Below are positions 8,018-15,869 of a stretch of DNA of 64,000 nucleotides, piece after piece (positions within the stretch are counted from its first letter, which is position 1; every line of letters begins with the position of its first letter). The translations under genes were made by a program, and so were the position numbers. The notes beneath the pieces were generated by a model, which was not told where the DNA came from, ran no database searches, and saw nothing but the letters and a program-made list of their open reading frames with translations. The DNA is from CAYGAW01 sp964347945. Lineage in GTDB: Bacteria > Chloroflexota > Anaerolineae > UBA7937 > B3-Chlor. The stretch covers positions 16,158 to 80,157 of the forward strand of contig CAYGAW010000186.1 in the NCBI GenBank assembly GCA_964347945.1, written 5' to 3'.

Positions 8018-9214
8018 TCACGGTCGCCACGAGATCACCCTTTCGTTGACGCCACTGTATTGGATCTCCAGGGATTCCGTAACATTGTCGAGTATCTCCG
8101 CCTGGCTGCTGCCGTCGGCGTCCATGACGTAGAACTCCCATTCGCCCCCTCGGTCCGACAGGAAGACGATTTGCTCACCGTCGAGGCTCCACGCCGGCGA
8201 CACGTTGTTTGGCCGTGGTTTCACGTAGGCCGAACTGCTGGTCAATGGGTGACGATCGCTGCCATCGGCGTTCATGATGTAGATCTCCCAATGGTCGTGC
8301 TGCCAGTGCATGAAGGCGATGCGAGTACCGTCCGGAGACCACACCGGGAAGTGGTCATGCACATTGTTGGTCAACACGGTGTTGTTGGGGCCTTCTACCG
8401 TGGTCAAACACAACCCGTGGAGCTCGGACGGAATTGCGCCGCTATCACCTCCATCATAGACTAGCCATTCTCCGTCGGCAGACCAGGTGGGGGAGTAGGA
8501 AAAGCGGTCATTGTAAGGTTGGTGAAGGTACCCATCAGCCACGTCCACAACTCCCATATGCGACTCGCTCTGAGGCTGGGGGGGAATCGTTCTACAATCG
8601 TCCCCCATGCACATCTTCTTGGGCGCCGTCAAGCCCTCTGTCTCGAAGTAGAAGGCTATCTGGGTCCCATTGGGAGACCAGACGGGTGCTCGGGCCACAT
8701 TGGAACTGAACAATAACCTCTCGCCGGTGCCGTCGGCACTGATGACATAGACGCCCCATGGAGTTGTCCAGCGTACGAAGGTTATCTGGGCCCCATCCGG
8801 GGACCAACTGGGGTCCATCCCACTTGTCAGGCGCGTGAGGCCGCTGCCGTCGGCGTTCACCGTGTAGATGTCGCCGCCGCTGGCCACCTGGAATACGAAA
8901 CGACCTTCCAGTTCATTTGTCGGTGATTGCTCAGGTGTCGGTGTTGATTCAGCGGGCATCTGCGTTGCGGCAACCTCCGCTGTGCTGCTTGGCGCCGGAG
9001 TGTCCGTAGGCTCCACAGCCTCGGGTGCCGGTGTTCTCGTCGGCGACGTAGGAATGGCCGTTGACTCAGGGGTCGGGGTAGCTGTGGCCGTCTCTTCCAA
9101 GACTGCCGGTGGAGGCGTGGGGGCGTGCGTGTCCGCTGCCTCTGGCACCCCAGCCTCTCCACAGCCGCACAACAGTACTATGAGCAGGGCAAGCAGCAAG
9201 GTCCTCTTCATCAT
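8018..9214 (-). CDS. Lipoprotein with TolB-like beta-propeller
   Basis: An ATG at 9223 has GAGG directly abutting it; the in-frame ATG at 9214 has that GAGG 9 nt upstream and is preferred. The signal peptide ends in the lipobox LLCGC. A Thr/Pro-rich linker (about residues 28-100) leads to a propeller of PD40/WD40-like repeats, with recurrent blades of the form DPSWSPDGAQITFVR, APVWSPNGTQIAFY and FPVWSPDGTRIAFM joined by VINADGSG-type turns. Such propellers bind proteins or cell-wall ligands; the partner is unknown. It follows the membrane-fusion protein gene by about 120 bp on the same strand and may be cotranscribed with it. Confidence 0.85.
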   Translation of the reverse strand: MMKRTLLLALLIVLLCGCGEAGVPEAADTHAPTPPPAVLEETATATPTPESTAIPTSPTRTPAPEAVEPTDTPAPSSTAEVAATQMPAESTPTPEQSPTNELEGRFVFQVASGGDIYTVNADGSGLTRLTSGMDPSWSPDGAQITFVRWTTPWGVYVISADGTGERLLFSSNVARAPVWSPNGTQIAFYFETEGLTAPKKMCMGDDCRTIPPQPQSESHMGVVDVADGYLHQPYNDRFSYSPTWSADGEWLVYDGGDSGAIPSELHGLCLTTVEGPNNTVLTNNVHDHFPVWSPDGTRIAFMHWQHDHWEIYIMNADGSDRHPLTSSSAYVKPRPNNVSPAWSLDGEQIVFLSDRGGEWEFYVMDADGSSQAEILDNVTESLEIQYSGVNERVISWRP

Positions 9215-9336
9215 CAATTGCATCCTCTACACTATGGTGCACTGGAACCGCGCAGCCGCGAGCTGATCAACTGGCACGAATCTCGTTTCGCCCGATTGTC
9301 TATCCCGCAATCAACCATTGTCTGGCCACCGATCGA

Positions 9337-10632
9337 TCACGATTCAGCTGCCCGCATCTCGAGAAGTTCGATGACGTGGTCCGTGAAGGCTCTGCCAAAG
9401 CCCATGCCCATTTCACCCCGCTCGGCCATGACGGTAGCCCGCTCCTCTGGACTGAGATTGCCGAAGCCGCCGGGCCCTATGCCCGGTGGGCCCTCTCCGA
9501 CCTCCCGTTCCAGCGTGGCCAGAGCCTGTATCGTCGGCGCTCCCTCCATCTCCACCAGAACGGGATCTACGCGCACTACGTGGCCAGCGAATACCTCATC
9601 GGGCAGGGCGTCGAAGATCACCTCCACCTCATAGCCGACGGCGATCAAATCCAGGTCGGTCTCGTCCAGGTAGAGCTCCACCAGTGGCTGAGAGAGGTCA
9701 GCTAGAGTGACCATGGCGCCAGTGCCCACCATCTCCCCTGTTGAAGCAGCCACTACGGTAACGGTGCCCGAGAAAGGCGCGGTGAGGACCATCTCCTCCA
9801 GCTGCTTCTGGGCGGAGGTCAGGTTGTTACGCGCCTGCTCCACGTTCAATTGGGCTGTTTCCAAGTCCTCGGCCGTCGCTCCATTCAGCAGGGAATTGAG
9901 GTTTGACTGAGCCTGAGCGACGCTGGCCTGTGCGGCAGCGATCTGCTCCTCAGTGGCACTAGCCATCGCCATGTCGTGGTTGGCCTTGGCCTTGTCATAG
10001 GCCGCAGTGGCCGACCATAGATCCATGGCCTGAGAGGATGAGGCGGCATCGGGCCGCCAGGAGACCTTGTCGTAGGCTGCCTGGGCCTGCTGTAGTTCTT
10101 TCTCAGCCGTAGCCAGGTCGGCTTGGGCGATGATGATCTCCTCTGCCGAAGGACCGTTGAGAAGGTCTTCCAGTGCCTCTTGCGCACTGGTCAATTGAAA
10201 CTGGGCCGCCGCCAACTCCGCCGCATCCGGCGTCCCGGTCAGTTCAGCCAGCTGAAGCTCGGCCAGCCGTAGGTTGATCTCGGCCTCGGTCACCTGGGAT
10301 TGGGCATCAGCGTCATTTAGGCGGGCAAGCACATCACCTGCTTGTATCTGATCTCCCACTTCGACCAGCACTTCGGCCAGACGACCGCCGCTGCTGAAGC
10401 TCAGATCCACCTCAGTACTGGGGATCAGAGTGCCGGTGCCGCCGGCGACCACAATCAGGTTGCCCCGGCGCACCGTGGCCGTCTGGATCGTCTCCTCTCC
10501 GTCGACCGTCTCCGCCTGCGCGTACTGTCCATAGTAGTACCAGCCGCCCCCTATGGCCACAAGCGCGACGACGGTAAGAACGGTAACGATAACCACACGC
10601 CTGTCTCTGAACAAAGAGCTCAGACTACTCAT
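9337..10632 (-). CDS. HlyD-family membrane fusion protein
   Basis: The 431-residue protein starts at ATG 10632 behind AGGAGGG. One N-terminal membrane helix (about 14-33) is followed by a lipoyl/barrel-sandwich half (about 60-105, with VEVGDQIQAGDVLARLND), a long alpha-helical hairpin rich in Ala, Gln and Glu (about 107-285), the second barrel-sandwich half (TAPFSGTVTVVAASTGEMVG) and a beta barrel. This is the periplasmic-adaptor architecture of tripartite or ABC exporters such as MacA. No permease or ATPase gene adjoins it, so its transporter is elsewhere or it acts differently. A triple 11-bp repeat lies immediately upstream (10697-10729). Confidence 0.9.
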   Translation of the reverse strand: MSSLSSLFRDRRVVIVTVLTVVALVAIGGGWYYYGQYAQAETVDGEETIQTATVRRGNLIVVAGGTGTLIPSTEVDLSFSSGGRLAEVLVEVGDQIQAGDVLARLNDADAQSQVTEAEINLRLAELQLAELTGTPDAAELAAAQFQLTSAQEALEDLLNGPSAEEIIIAQADLATAEKELQQAQAAYDKVSWRPDAASSSQAMDLWSATAAYDKAKANHDMAMASATEEQIAAAQASVAQAQSNLNSLLNGATAEDLETAQLNVEQARNNLTSAQKQLEEMVLTAPFSGTVTVVAASTGEMVGTGAMVTLADLSQPLVELYLDETDLDLIAVGYEVEVIFDALPDEVFAGHVVRVDPVLVEMEGAPTIQALATLEREVGEGPPGIGPGGFGNLSPEERATVMAERGEMGMGFGRAFTDHVIELLEMRAAES

Positions 10633-10686
10633 CCATCACCCTCCTATTCCCTGCCCGTGGGGAGAATCAATCCTTTTCCAATAGGA

Positions 10687-10729
10687 AGCGTACCATGAGA
10701 CTATGAAGGAACTGTTAAGGGACTATGAA
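10687..10729 (-). promoter_or_regulatory. Response-regulator operator: three tandem 11-bp repeats plus -10 (membrane fusion gene)
   Basis: Three contiguous 11-bp units occupy 10697-10707, 10708-10718 and 10719-10729. Read on the plus strand, the outer two are GAGACTATGAA and GGGACTATGAA and the middle is GGAACTGTTAA. On the minus strand exactly 4 nt separate the array from TACGCT (10692-10687), a candidate -10. There is no -35 hexamer; the array replaces it, as at activator-dependent PhoB/OmpR promoters. Sites at 13281 and 14187 have the same geometry. Confidence 0.8.
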
Positions 10730-11261
10730 GATGGGAGGTGAGTCAATCTTCCTCCCGTGGCCTGTTCCACAACACCAAATGTGCGGAGCCATGTCTAGGA
10801 TGACCTAAGAAGGTAGAGAACCACAAGGGGCCAGACTGCGGTTTGGCTTCTTGTTCGTAGCGGGTGCTCAAGCTGATGATCTAGACCGTCAGCGCCCTCG
10901 GAGATTGGCATGCGATTACTGGTGCTAGGAGAAACCAGTCGGGTATCCAGACCTGTGCCAGCGGTGCCCGTCACGGTCCTGGGGCGCAGATTGACACACT
11001 GCAAGACCGTTGCCCAGGGTTGCCAGACGATGCTACAATGCTCTTGAGGCCTTGGTGTTGCAGACACCCCGAGTTGTTATGACTTCTGAAACATTCTCCT
11101 CCAAAACGACCGCGAAGCTCGAATTCCAGTGGCACACCTGCCGGTGGGTAACGCAATTGAGGCACTAGGAGTGGAATGGGAGTTTCGCTGGGTTTATTTC
11201 TTGCTCGACAAGCGCTGTCCTACCGTGCCCTGATGGCATGGGAACGAGGAGGGGTATCTCA
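10730..11261. other. Intergenic region without a recognised gene
   Basis: No reading frame here looks real. A possible plus-strand promoter for the dehydrogenase gene is TTGCCC (11010-11015), 18 bp, TACAAT (11034-11039). If used, the leader is over 200 nt. No clear terminator or repeat was seen. Confidence 0.35.
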
Positions 11262-12443
11262 ATGAGAATCTTGGTCTTGGGTAGTGGGCTCATGGGGCCA
11301 GCGGCGGCGTTCAACGCCATGTCGGACCCTGACGTACCAGGGGTGACTCTGTGTGATATTGATCAGCGGCAGTTGGATGCTGCGCAGGCGAAGCTCCGGA
11401 GCATGGACGGGGGTGAGAAACTGACCACCGTAGCACTTGACTTGAACGATCAATTGGCGGCCACCCGGCTGATGGCAGATTTCGACGCCATCGTCAGTGC
11501 TCTGCCTAGGGTGGCCATTCCTTTGGGTATCCAGGCGGCCGTGGCTGCCAACACGCCCCTGGTGGACCTGGGTCACCCCGCTCAAACAGAACGTGTGGGT
11601 TTGAAGCGACAGGTGGAGGCTGCAGGCGGGCTGGTCATCCTGGGTTGTGGTGTGGAGCCAGGCCTGACCGAGATCATGGCTCGCTATCTGGCGGAGAAGC
11701 TGGACCGGGTGGACGAACTGCACATCAAGTGTGGTGGCATTCCGGAGAACCCTGCCCCGCCCCTGGGCTACAAAATCGTCTTTGGCGGACGTCAGCTGCC
11801 GTTGAGGGAGAGCGACGCACATGTCGTTGAAAGCGGTGAACTCAAGCCCGTGCCTCGCTACTCTGGCGTGGAAACGGTGTTCTTCCCCGGCGTAGGTGAG
11901 TGCGAGGCTTGGCATGAGGGCTTCATGCCTTGGTTGCTCGACCTGGACTCTTTGAAGGGCCTGAAGCTCGGCACGCAGAAGACTTGTCGCTGGCCCGGGT
12001 ACGCCGCCAAAGTGACGGTGCTCAAAGAGATGGGGCTACTCAGCGAAGAGCCTGTCGAGGTGGACGGCGTTCAGGTTGCACCCAAGAGGCTGGTCGATGC
12101 GTTGCTGTACCCCCGCGTCAAGCTGGAGGAAGGCGAGCGAGACATCACCCTCTTCCGCGTGGAGGCAACAGGCGAGAAGAACGGGGGTCTGCGCCGGTAC
12201 AGGATCGAGATGGTGGATCGCTACGACGACGTACTCGGCTTCACATCGATGGCCCGCACTACGGCGTTCACTGCGGCCATTGTCGCTCGCATGATCGCGC
12301 GCGGCGGGCACGAGGCCAAAGGGATGCTGACTCCAGAGCAGCTCATCACCGGTCCGCTGTTCTACAGGCTGCTGGCCGAGTTGGCCGCCGTCAACGTTCG
12401 CTTCGAGATGACGACAGAGAAGGTTGAAGATCTGAGCCCCTGA
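11262..12443 (+). CDS. Saccharopine dehydrogenase-like NAD(P)-binding oxidoreductase
   Basis: The ATG at 11262 with GAGGAGGGG upstream is preferred over ATG 11238. The 393-residue product begins with a Rossmann motif (MRILVLGSGLMGPAAAF; glycines at 8, 10 and 13). The remainder matches the lysine-6-dehydrogenase/saccharopine dehydrogenase family, including LGCGVEPGLTEIMARYLAE and PPLGYKIVFG. The family oxidises or reduces amino-acid-derived imines; the true substrate is not evident. It lies between minus-strand genes, and its 3' end converges with and overlaps a PDZ fragment on the other strand. Confidence 0.85.
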   Translation: MRILVLGSGLMGPAAAFNAMSDPDVPGVTLCDIDQRQLDAAQAKLRSMDGGEKLTTVALDLNDQLAATRLMADFDAIVSALPRVAIPLGIQAAVAANTPLVDLGHPAQTERVGLKRQVEAAGGLVILGCGVEPGLTEIMARYLAEKLDRVDELHIKCGGIPENPAPPLGYKIVFGGRQLPLRESDAHVVESGELKPVPRYSGVETVFFPGVGECEAWHEGFMPWLLDLDSLKGLKLGTQKTCRWPGYAAKVTVLKEMGLLSEEPVEVDGVQVAPKRLVDALLYPRVKLEEGERDITLFRVEATGEKNGGLRRYRIEMVDRYDDVLGFTSMARTTAFTAAIVARMIARGGHEAKGMLTPEQLITGPLFYRLLAELAAVNVRFEMTTEKVEDLSP

Positions 12444-12721
12444 TCCCGTTGCTCGCCCTCTCTGATGATCTTGAGCTCCACCGTGTCGCCGACGACGGTT
12501 TCGCTCCCCAGGTACACAGTTAGCCCTTGCGAGTTGGCCACGCTTTGGCCACTGATGGGTACGATTATGTCTCCGTCCGCTGGCACACGGTAGTTGCCGG
12601 CCCATACGACACGACCGCCGCCCAATATGCCAGCCTTCCATCGCGGTCGTGCATGCGCGGGCAGCCTGCGCAAATGGTGTGGGGAGGAGCGCTCAAGCAC
12701 TCCTCCCAACTCACGGTTCAT
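12362..12721 (-). pseudogene. HtrA/DegQ-type serine protease remnant (PDZ domain only)
   Basis: This 119-codon frame opens with ATG 12721 behind a strong SD (AAGGAGGAG), but only its middle is recognisable. Residues about 34-90 (AGILGGGRVVWAGNYRVPAD, GDIIVPISGQSV, VGDTVELKIIREGE) match the PDZ domain of trypsin-like HtrA proteases, including the GNY-VP-GGDIIV signature. The protease domain is absent, the first 33 residues match nothing I know, and the tail runs antisense into the dehydrogenase gene. The simplest reading is an internal deletion that fused the original start region to the PDZ domain, followed by loss of the 3' end. Translation of a small PDZ protein cannot be excluded. Confidence 0.6.
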
Positions 12722-12760
12722 GGCTCTCCTCCTTCCACGCGGTCAGCGCGTGCTACGCGG

Positions 12761-13225
12761 TCACTCGGTTGGGAAGGGAGCTCTGCCGAATCCGCGGCCC
12801 ATACCGAAGCCTTGCCCGCCGGGGAAGAACCCCTGCTCGAGCCCCTCAAGGAGCCAGCCGGCCTGCTCCTGGCTGAGGTTGCCGTCCTCGACGGCCTGCT
12901 GGATCCGCTGTTGCATGGCTTCGGCCCGGGCGGCATGCATGGCATCTTGCAGCACTTCCGTGTCGATGCCCTGCTCCTCGGCGACCTGGGTCAGACTCTT
13001 GCCGGCATCATGCAGGTCGGTGAAGAGCCCTTGAGGAGTCACGCCGAGGGCGTCGGCCGCGGCGTCGAAGACTGTCCACATGCCACCGCCCCACCCGAAG
13101 CCACAGGGCTCACCGGTCTCGGGGTCGATCTCCTGAGCGAAGACAAGTGTACCTCCCACCAGGCCCACCAGCAGTAGCGCCGTCAACGCTCCGCTGGACA
13201 GCACCAAGAGCCTCTTCTTGCTCAC
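12761..13225 (-). CDS. Small exported protein, paralogue 1 (helical, Gly-rich tail)
   Basis: The GTG at 13225 is preferred because the GTG at 13234 overlaps the AAAGGAGG site itself. The 154-residue protein has a signal peptide (about 1-30, ending near VFA-QE), a Gly/Trp turn (FGWGGGMWTVFD), an amphipathic helical domain (VTPQGLFTDLHDAGKSLTQVAEEQGID, then helices rich in Gln and Glu) and a short Gly/Phe tail. The helical core resembles DUF2680-like exported proteins of unknown function. It is clearly homologous to the product of 13586-14128. Its promoter carries the triple 11-bp repeat at 13291. A PDZ remnant follows by 39 bp. Confidence 0.8.
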   Translation of the reverse strand: MSKKRLLVLSSGALTALLLVGLVGGTLVFAQEIDPETGEPCGFGWGGGMWTVFDAAADALGVTPQGLFTDLHDAGKSLTQVAEEQGIDTEVLQDAMHAARAEAMQQRIQQAVEDGNLSQEQAGWLLEGLEQGFFPGGQGFGMGRGFGRAPFPTE

Positions 13226-13280
13226 CTGATTCACCTCCTTTCTGCCTAGATTTGGATTGGGTTTTCACCAACCCGCCCTA

Positions 13281-13323
13281 ATGCTAGCAGAGGGATATGA
13301 TCAGGTTGTTAAGATGCTATGGG
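13281..13323 (-). promoter_or_regulatory. Response-regulator operator: three tandem 11-bp repeats plus -10 (paralogue 1)
   Basis: Units lie at 13291-13301 (AGGGATATGAT on plus), 13302-13312 (CAGGTTGTTAA) and 13313-13323 (GATGCTATGGG). On the minus strand 4 nt separate the array from TAGCAT (13286-13281). Unit order, including the divergent TTAA-ending middle unit, matches the site at 10697-10729. Confidence 0.75.
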
Positions 13324-13489
13324 GGTTCCATGTGGATGATGATGCAGCGCTCTGCATACTCAGGGTGACTTGCCCGACACGTCCGTCGAGGTGGGACGAC
13401 ATAGCAACGCTGACAACTTCCCCTCGCTGCTTCGCGAGTCCCTACCGTGAGCGAGTGCTCCAAAGACGGTTGAAGGGCGTGCAATGACA

Positions 13490-13519
13490 AGGAGGGACAG
13501 ATTGCGGTCTGTCCCTCCT
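13490..13519 (-). terminator. Hairpin terminator candidate after paralogue 2
   Basis: A perfect 11-bp stem, AGGAGGGACAG (13490-13500) with CTGTCCCTCCT (13509-13519), has an 8-nt loop. It lies 67 bp past the stop of the 13586-14128 gene. The trailing tract on the minus strand is only weakly T-rich (TGTCATT), so efficiency is uncertain. Confidence 0.5.
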
Positions 13520-13585
13520 GTTCCTATTGGGCGCTAAGGCTGATCCGTGCGTGAATTGCCGGCGCGCCCGCAGATTGATGCACTC

Positions 13586-14128
13586 TTAATGTTCTTGGGG
13601 AGTGCCCCCTCCGAACCGGCCCCAGGGCCCGAAACCACCACGGCCGAGGCCGAAATGTCCGCCGCGTCCCATGCCTCGCCCACCGCGGAAGAATCCCTGG
13701 TCAAGCCCCTCAAGGAGCCAGGCGGCCTGCTCTTGAGTCAGCTTCCCATCCTCGACGGCTTGCTCGATGGCTTCCCGCATGGCCTCGCCGCGAGCGGCAC
13801 CGACGGCATCTTGCACCACTTCGATATCGATCCCCTTCTCCTCGGCGATTTCGGTCACTGTCTTGCCGGCATCATGTAGCTCGGTGAAGAGCCCCTGGGG
13901 GGTGAGACCCAGAGCCTCGGCCACCGTGTCGAACATTGTCCATGAGCGACCACCCCAGCCGAAGCCGAGCCAGCCGCGATCGCCACAGGGCCACGTAGGC
14001 TCACCCTCCTCAGCGGAGACGGGGATCGCTCCCCAGAGAACCCCACCGACGAGGCCGCCCAGGATGACCACCGCGGCAAACGAGGCAGCCATTCCGCCGA
14101 CGATCCACCATTTCTTTGACGACTTCAA
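13586..14128 (-). CDS. Small exported protein, paralogue 2 (helical, Gly/Arg-rich tail)
   Basis: Starts at TTG 14128 with AGAGGTG upstream. The 180-residue protein has a signal peptide (about 1-38, hydrophobic core WIVGGMAASFAAVVILGGLV), a Gly/Trp turn (GFGWGGRSWTMFD), a helical domain (LTPQGLFTELHDAGKTVTEIAEEKGID and following) and a glycine- and arginine-rich C-terminus. It is strongly similar to the product of 12761-13225 across the helical core, so the two are a tandem duplicate. Its promoter carries the triple 11-bp repeat at 14197. By context this is an envelope-stress protein; the biochemical role is unknown. Confidence 0.8.
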   Translation of the reverse strand: MKSSKKWWIVGGMAASFAAVVILGGLVGGVLWGAIPVSAEEGEPTWPCGDRGWLGFGWGGRSWTMFDTVAEALGLTPQGLFTELHDAGKTVTEIAEEKGIDIEVVQDAVGAARGEAMREAIEQAVEDGKLTQEQAAWLLEGLDQGFFRGGRGMGRGGHFGLGRGGFGPWGRFGGGTPQEH

Positions 14129-14186
14129 AGCTTTTCACCTCTCTTTCCGCGTACAGACTAGCTGGCTGTTCTGCCAGCGTACTCCA

Positions 14187-14229
14187 ACTATAGGGCGAGG
14201 GTGTGAAGAACTCGTGAAGGAACTATGTG
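14187..14229 (-). promoter_or_regulatory. Response-regulator operator: three tandem 11-bp repeats plus -10 (paralogue 2)
   Basis: Units lie at 14197-14207 (GAGGGTGTGAA on plus), 14208-14218 (GAACTCGTGAA) and 14219-14229 (GGAACTATGTG). On the minus strand 4 nt separate the array from TATAGT (14192-14187), the best -10 of the three sites. Confidence 0.8.
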
Positions 14230-14486
14230 GATTTGGTGGAGATTTACCAGCGGAGGCTCCTGGCATATGTTCTCTGGTCAGGCTGGTCGCCGCCTGGGGC
14301 AAACAAGGCGTGAGAGGTGAAGAGCGAGTGAATGGGGCCACGGAGGTTGATGGTCAGCGGGAGCAAGGAATGGCGCCAGTGTTCACTTGTCTGCGATGCG
14401 AACAGCGAAGCAGAGCGGTGGACAGTTGGATCTTCTTTGGCGAACGGTGAGTTGCGGGCCGCTGAGCCGATTTCTATGGCAGCAGT
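14230..14486. other. Intergenic region, nothing recognised
   Basis: Separates the operator of paralogue 2 from the 3' end of the dnaC-like gene. No coding signature, hairpin with T-tract or repeat was seen. Confidence 0.4.
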
Positions 14487-15869
14487 TCAGCTCTTCTTGC
14501 GCTTCTTGGTGCGCCGCCTGTTGGCCAGCTGAGAACCGTGGTAGCCAGGCGCCAGAATGGCACAGACGGTGCACCGGGAGACGTCCAGCATTCGTGAAGC
14601 TACGTAAGGGTCGATCTCCTCGATAGTCTTCCGCGTGGTGATGACAGTGGGCAGCCTCCGTGCACCCCGGTAGTTGAGGATTTGATGCAGCTTCTCCTGC
14701 GCCCAGGGGGTCGCGCTCTCGGTCCCCAGTTCGTCCAGGATCAGTAGCGGAGCGCTGCGCACAGTTTCGAAGAGTTGATCATAGGTGACGGGGCTCTCGG
14801 GCCTATAGGTCGCTCGCAGGTGGTCGAGAAGCTCCGGTACTTCCTTGAACACAACCGGCTGTCCATTGTTCATGCAGTTGTTGGCGATGGCAGCTGCCAA
14901 GTGGGTCTTACCACAACCGTGCTCCCCCATGAACACTAGCCAGTCTTGAGGGTCATTGGCGAACTCCTTGGCCGTGGTCAGTGCCTCCTTCAGATTCTGT
15001 TGCTCCTCTCTCGGCAACTCAGGCCGCGGCTTGAAGTTCTCGAAGGTCTTATCGGCATAGAGATGCAGGCTGGTAAGCTTACGCGAGTAGCCGCTGCCGC
15101 GGAAGTCGGGAGTCACGATCCTGTATATCTGGCACAACTCGGGATCGGCCATGCGTGACTGCAACCGTGGATCTATCTCTTCCAACACACGATTGCTGGT
15201 GATCACGGTTGGTAGCCTGGCGTTGTACCGGTAGTTGAAAAGTTGATACAGTTTCTCTTGAGCCCAGGGAGTTGTCTGCTGCGTCCCGAGGTCGTCGAGT
15301 ACAAGCAGGGGAGCGGTGAGGATGGCCTCGAACCGCTGGTCGTAGCTGACCGTGCTCCTAGGACTGTAGGTGGCTCGCAGATGATCGAGGAGGTCGGGCA
15401 CCACGACGAAGAGAGTCGGGTGTCCCCGCTCAAGGCAGTAGTTGGCAATGGCCGCCGCCAGGTGGCTTTTTCCGCCACCGTACCCGCCTAGCAGTACCAG
15501 CCATCCTTGAGGATTCTCGGCGAACTCCCGCGCCCTGCGGTATGCCTGCTTGAGGGTCTGTGCCTCGTGAGGAGCGAGGCCGAACCCGTCCACACGGAAG
15601 TTGTCGAACGTCATCCTTGAGAGAAAGCCCAGATTGCTGGCCTGCCGCAGGTCCTCCAGCTGCTTTTCTGCTATGTCCTCGAGCTTGCACTGGCAGGGGA
15701 TAGCACGCCCAAAATCGGGATCGCCGGGCGGCACGTCGCGTCGTAGATAGCCGGCACCGCCGCAAATAGGGCAGGCTTCCTCAGATTCAGTACTTGACGT
15801 AGTCCTTGTACTTGCCTTTGATATACCTGTATCTGTCTTCTTCAGAATCTCGTCCAGCTTTTCCATCAT
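14487..15869 (-). CDS. DnaC/DnaI-like helicase loader with two tandem AAA+ modules
   Basis: The start at ATG 15869 has GAAGG 5 nt upstream and overlaps the dnaD gene by 83 bp; the frame is open to 15959. The 460-residue protein has a zinc-finger-like start (Cys33, Cys36, Cys59, Cys61), then two homologous DnaC-type ATPase modules. Module 1 has Walker A GGYGGGKSH (128-136) and Walker B LLVLDDLGT (188-196); module 2 has GEHGCGKTH (315-323) and LLILDELGT (375-383). The segments LLDHLRATY, TPWAQEKL and LPTVIT recur in both. Usual loaders have one module. Position after dnaB and dnaD indicates a helicase-loading role. The C-terminus is strongly basic. Confidence 0.9.
   Translation of the reverse strand: MMEKLDEILKKTDTGISKASTRTTSSTESEEACPICGGAGYLRRDVPPGDPDFGRAIPCQCKLEDIAEKQLEDLRQASNLGFLSRMTFDNFRVDGFGLAPHEAQTLKQAYRRAREFAENPQGWLVLLGGYGGGKSHLAAAIANYCLERGHPTLFVVVPDLLDHLRATYSPRSTVSYDQRFEAILTAPLLVLDDLGTQQTTPWAQEKLYQLFNYRYNARLPTVITSNRVLEEIDPRLQSRMADPELCQIYRIVTPDFRGSGYSRKLTSLHLYADKTFENFKPRPELPREEQQNLKEALTTAKEFANDPQDWLVFMGEHGCGKTHLAAAIANNCMNNGQPVVFKEVPELLDHLRATYRPESPVTYDQLFETVRSAPLLILDELGTESATPWAQEKLHQILNYRGARRLPTVITTRKTIEEIDPYVASRMLDVSRCTVCAILAPGYHGSQLANRRRTKKRKKS

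Noticed and set aside
10981..13580. Dispersed similarity of intergenic stretches near 10990 and 13567 (GCAGATTGA)
   Set aside because: Shared segment is too short and without terminal repeats or coding content to call a mobile element.
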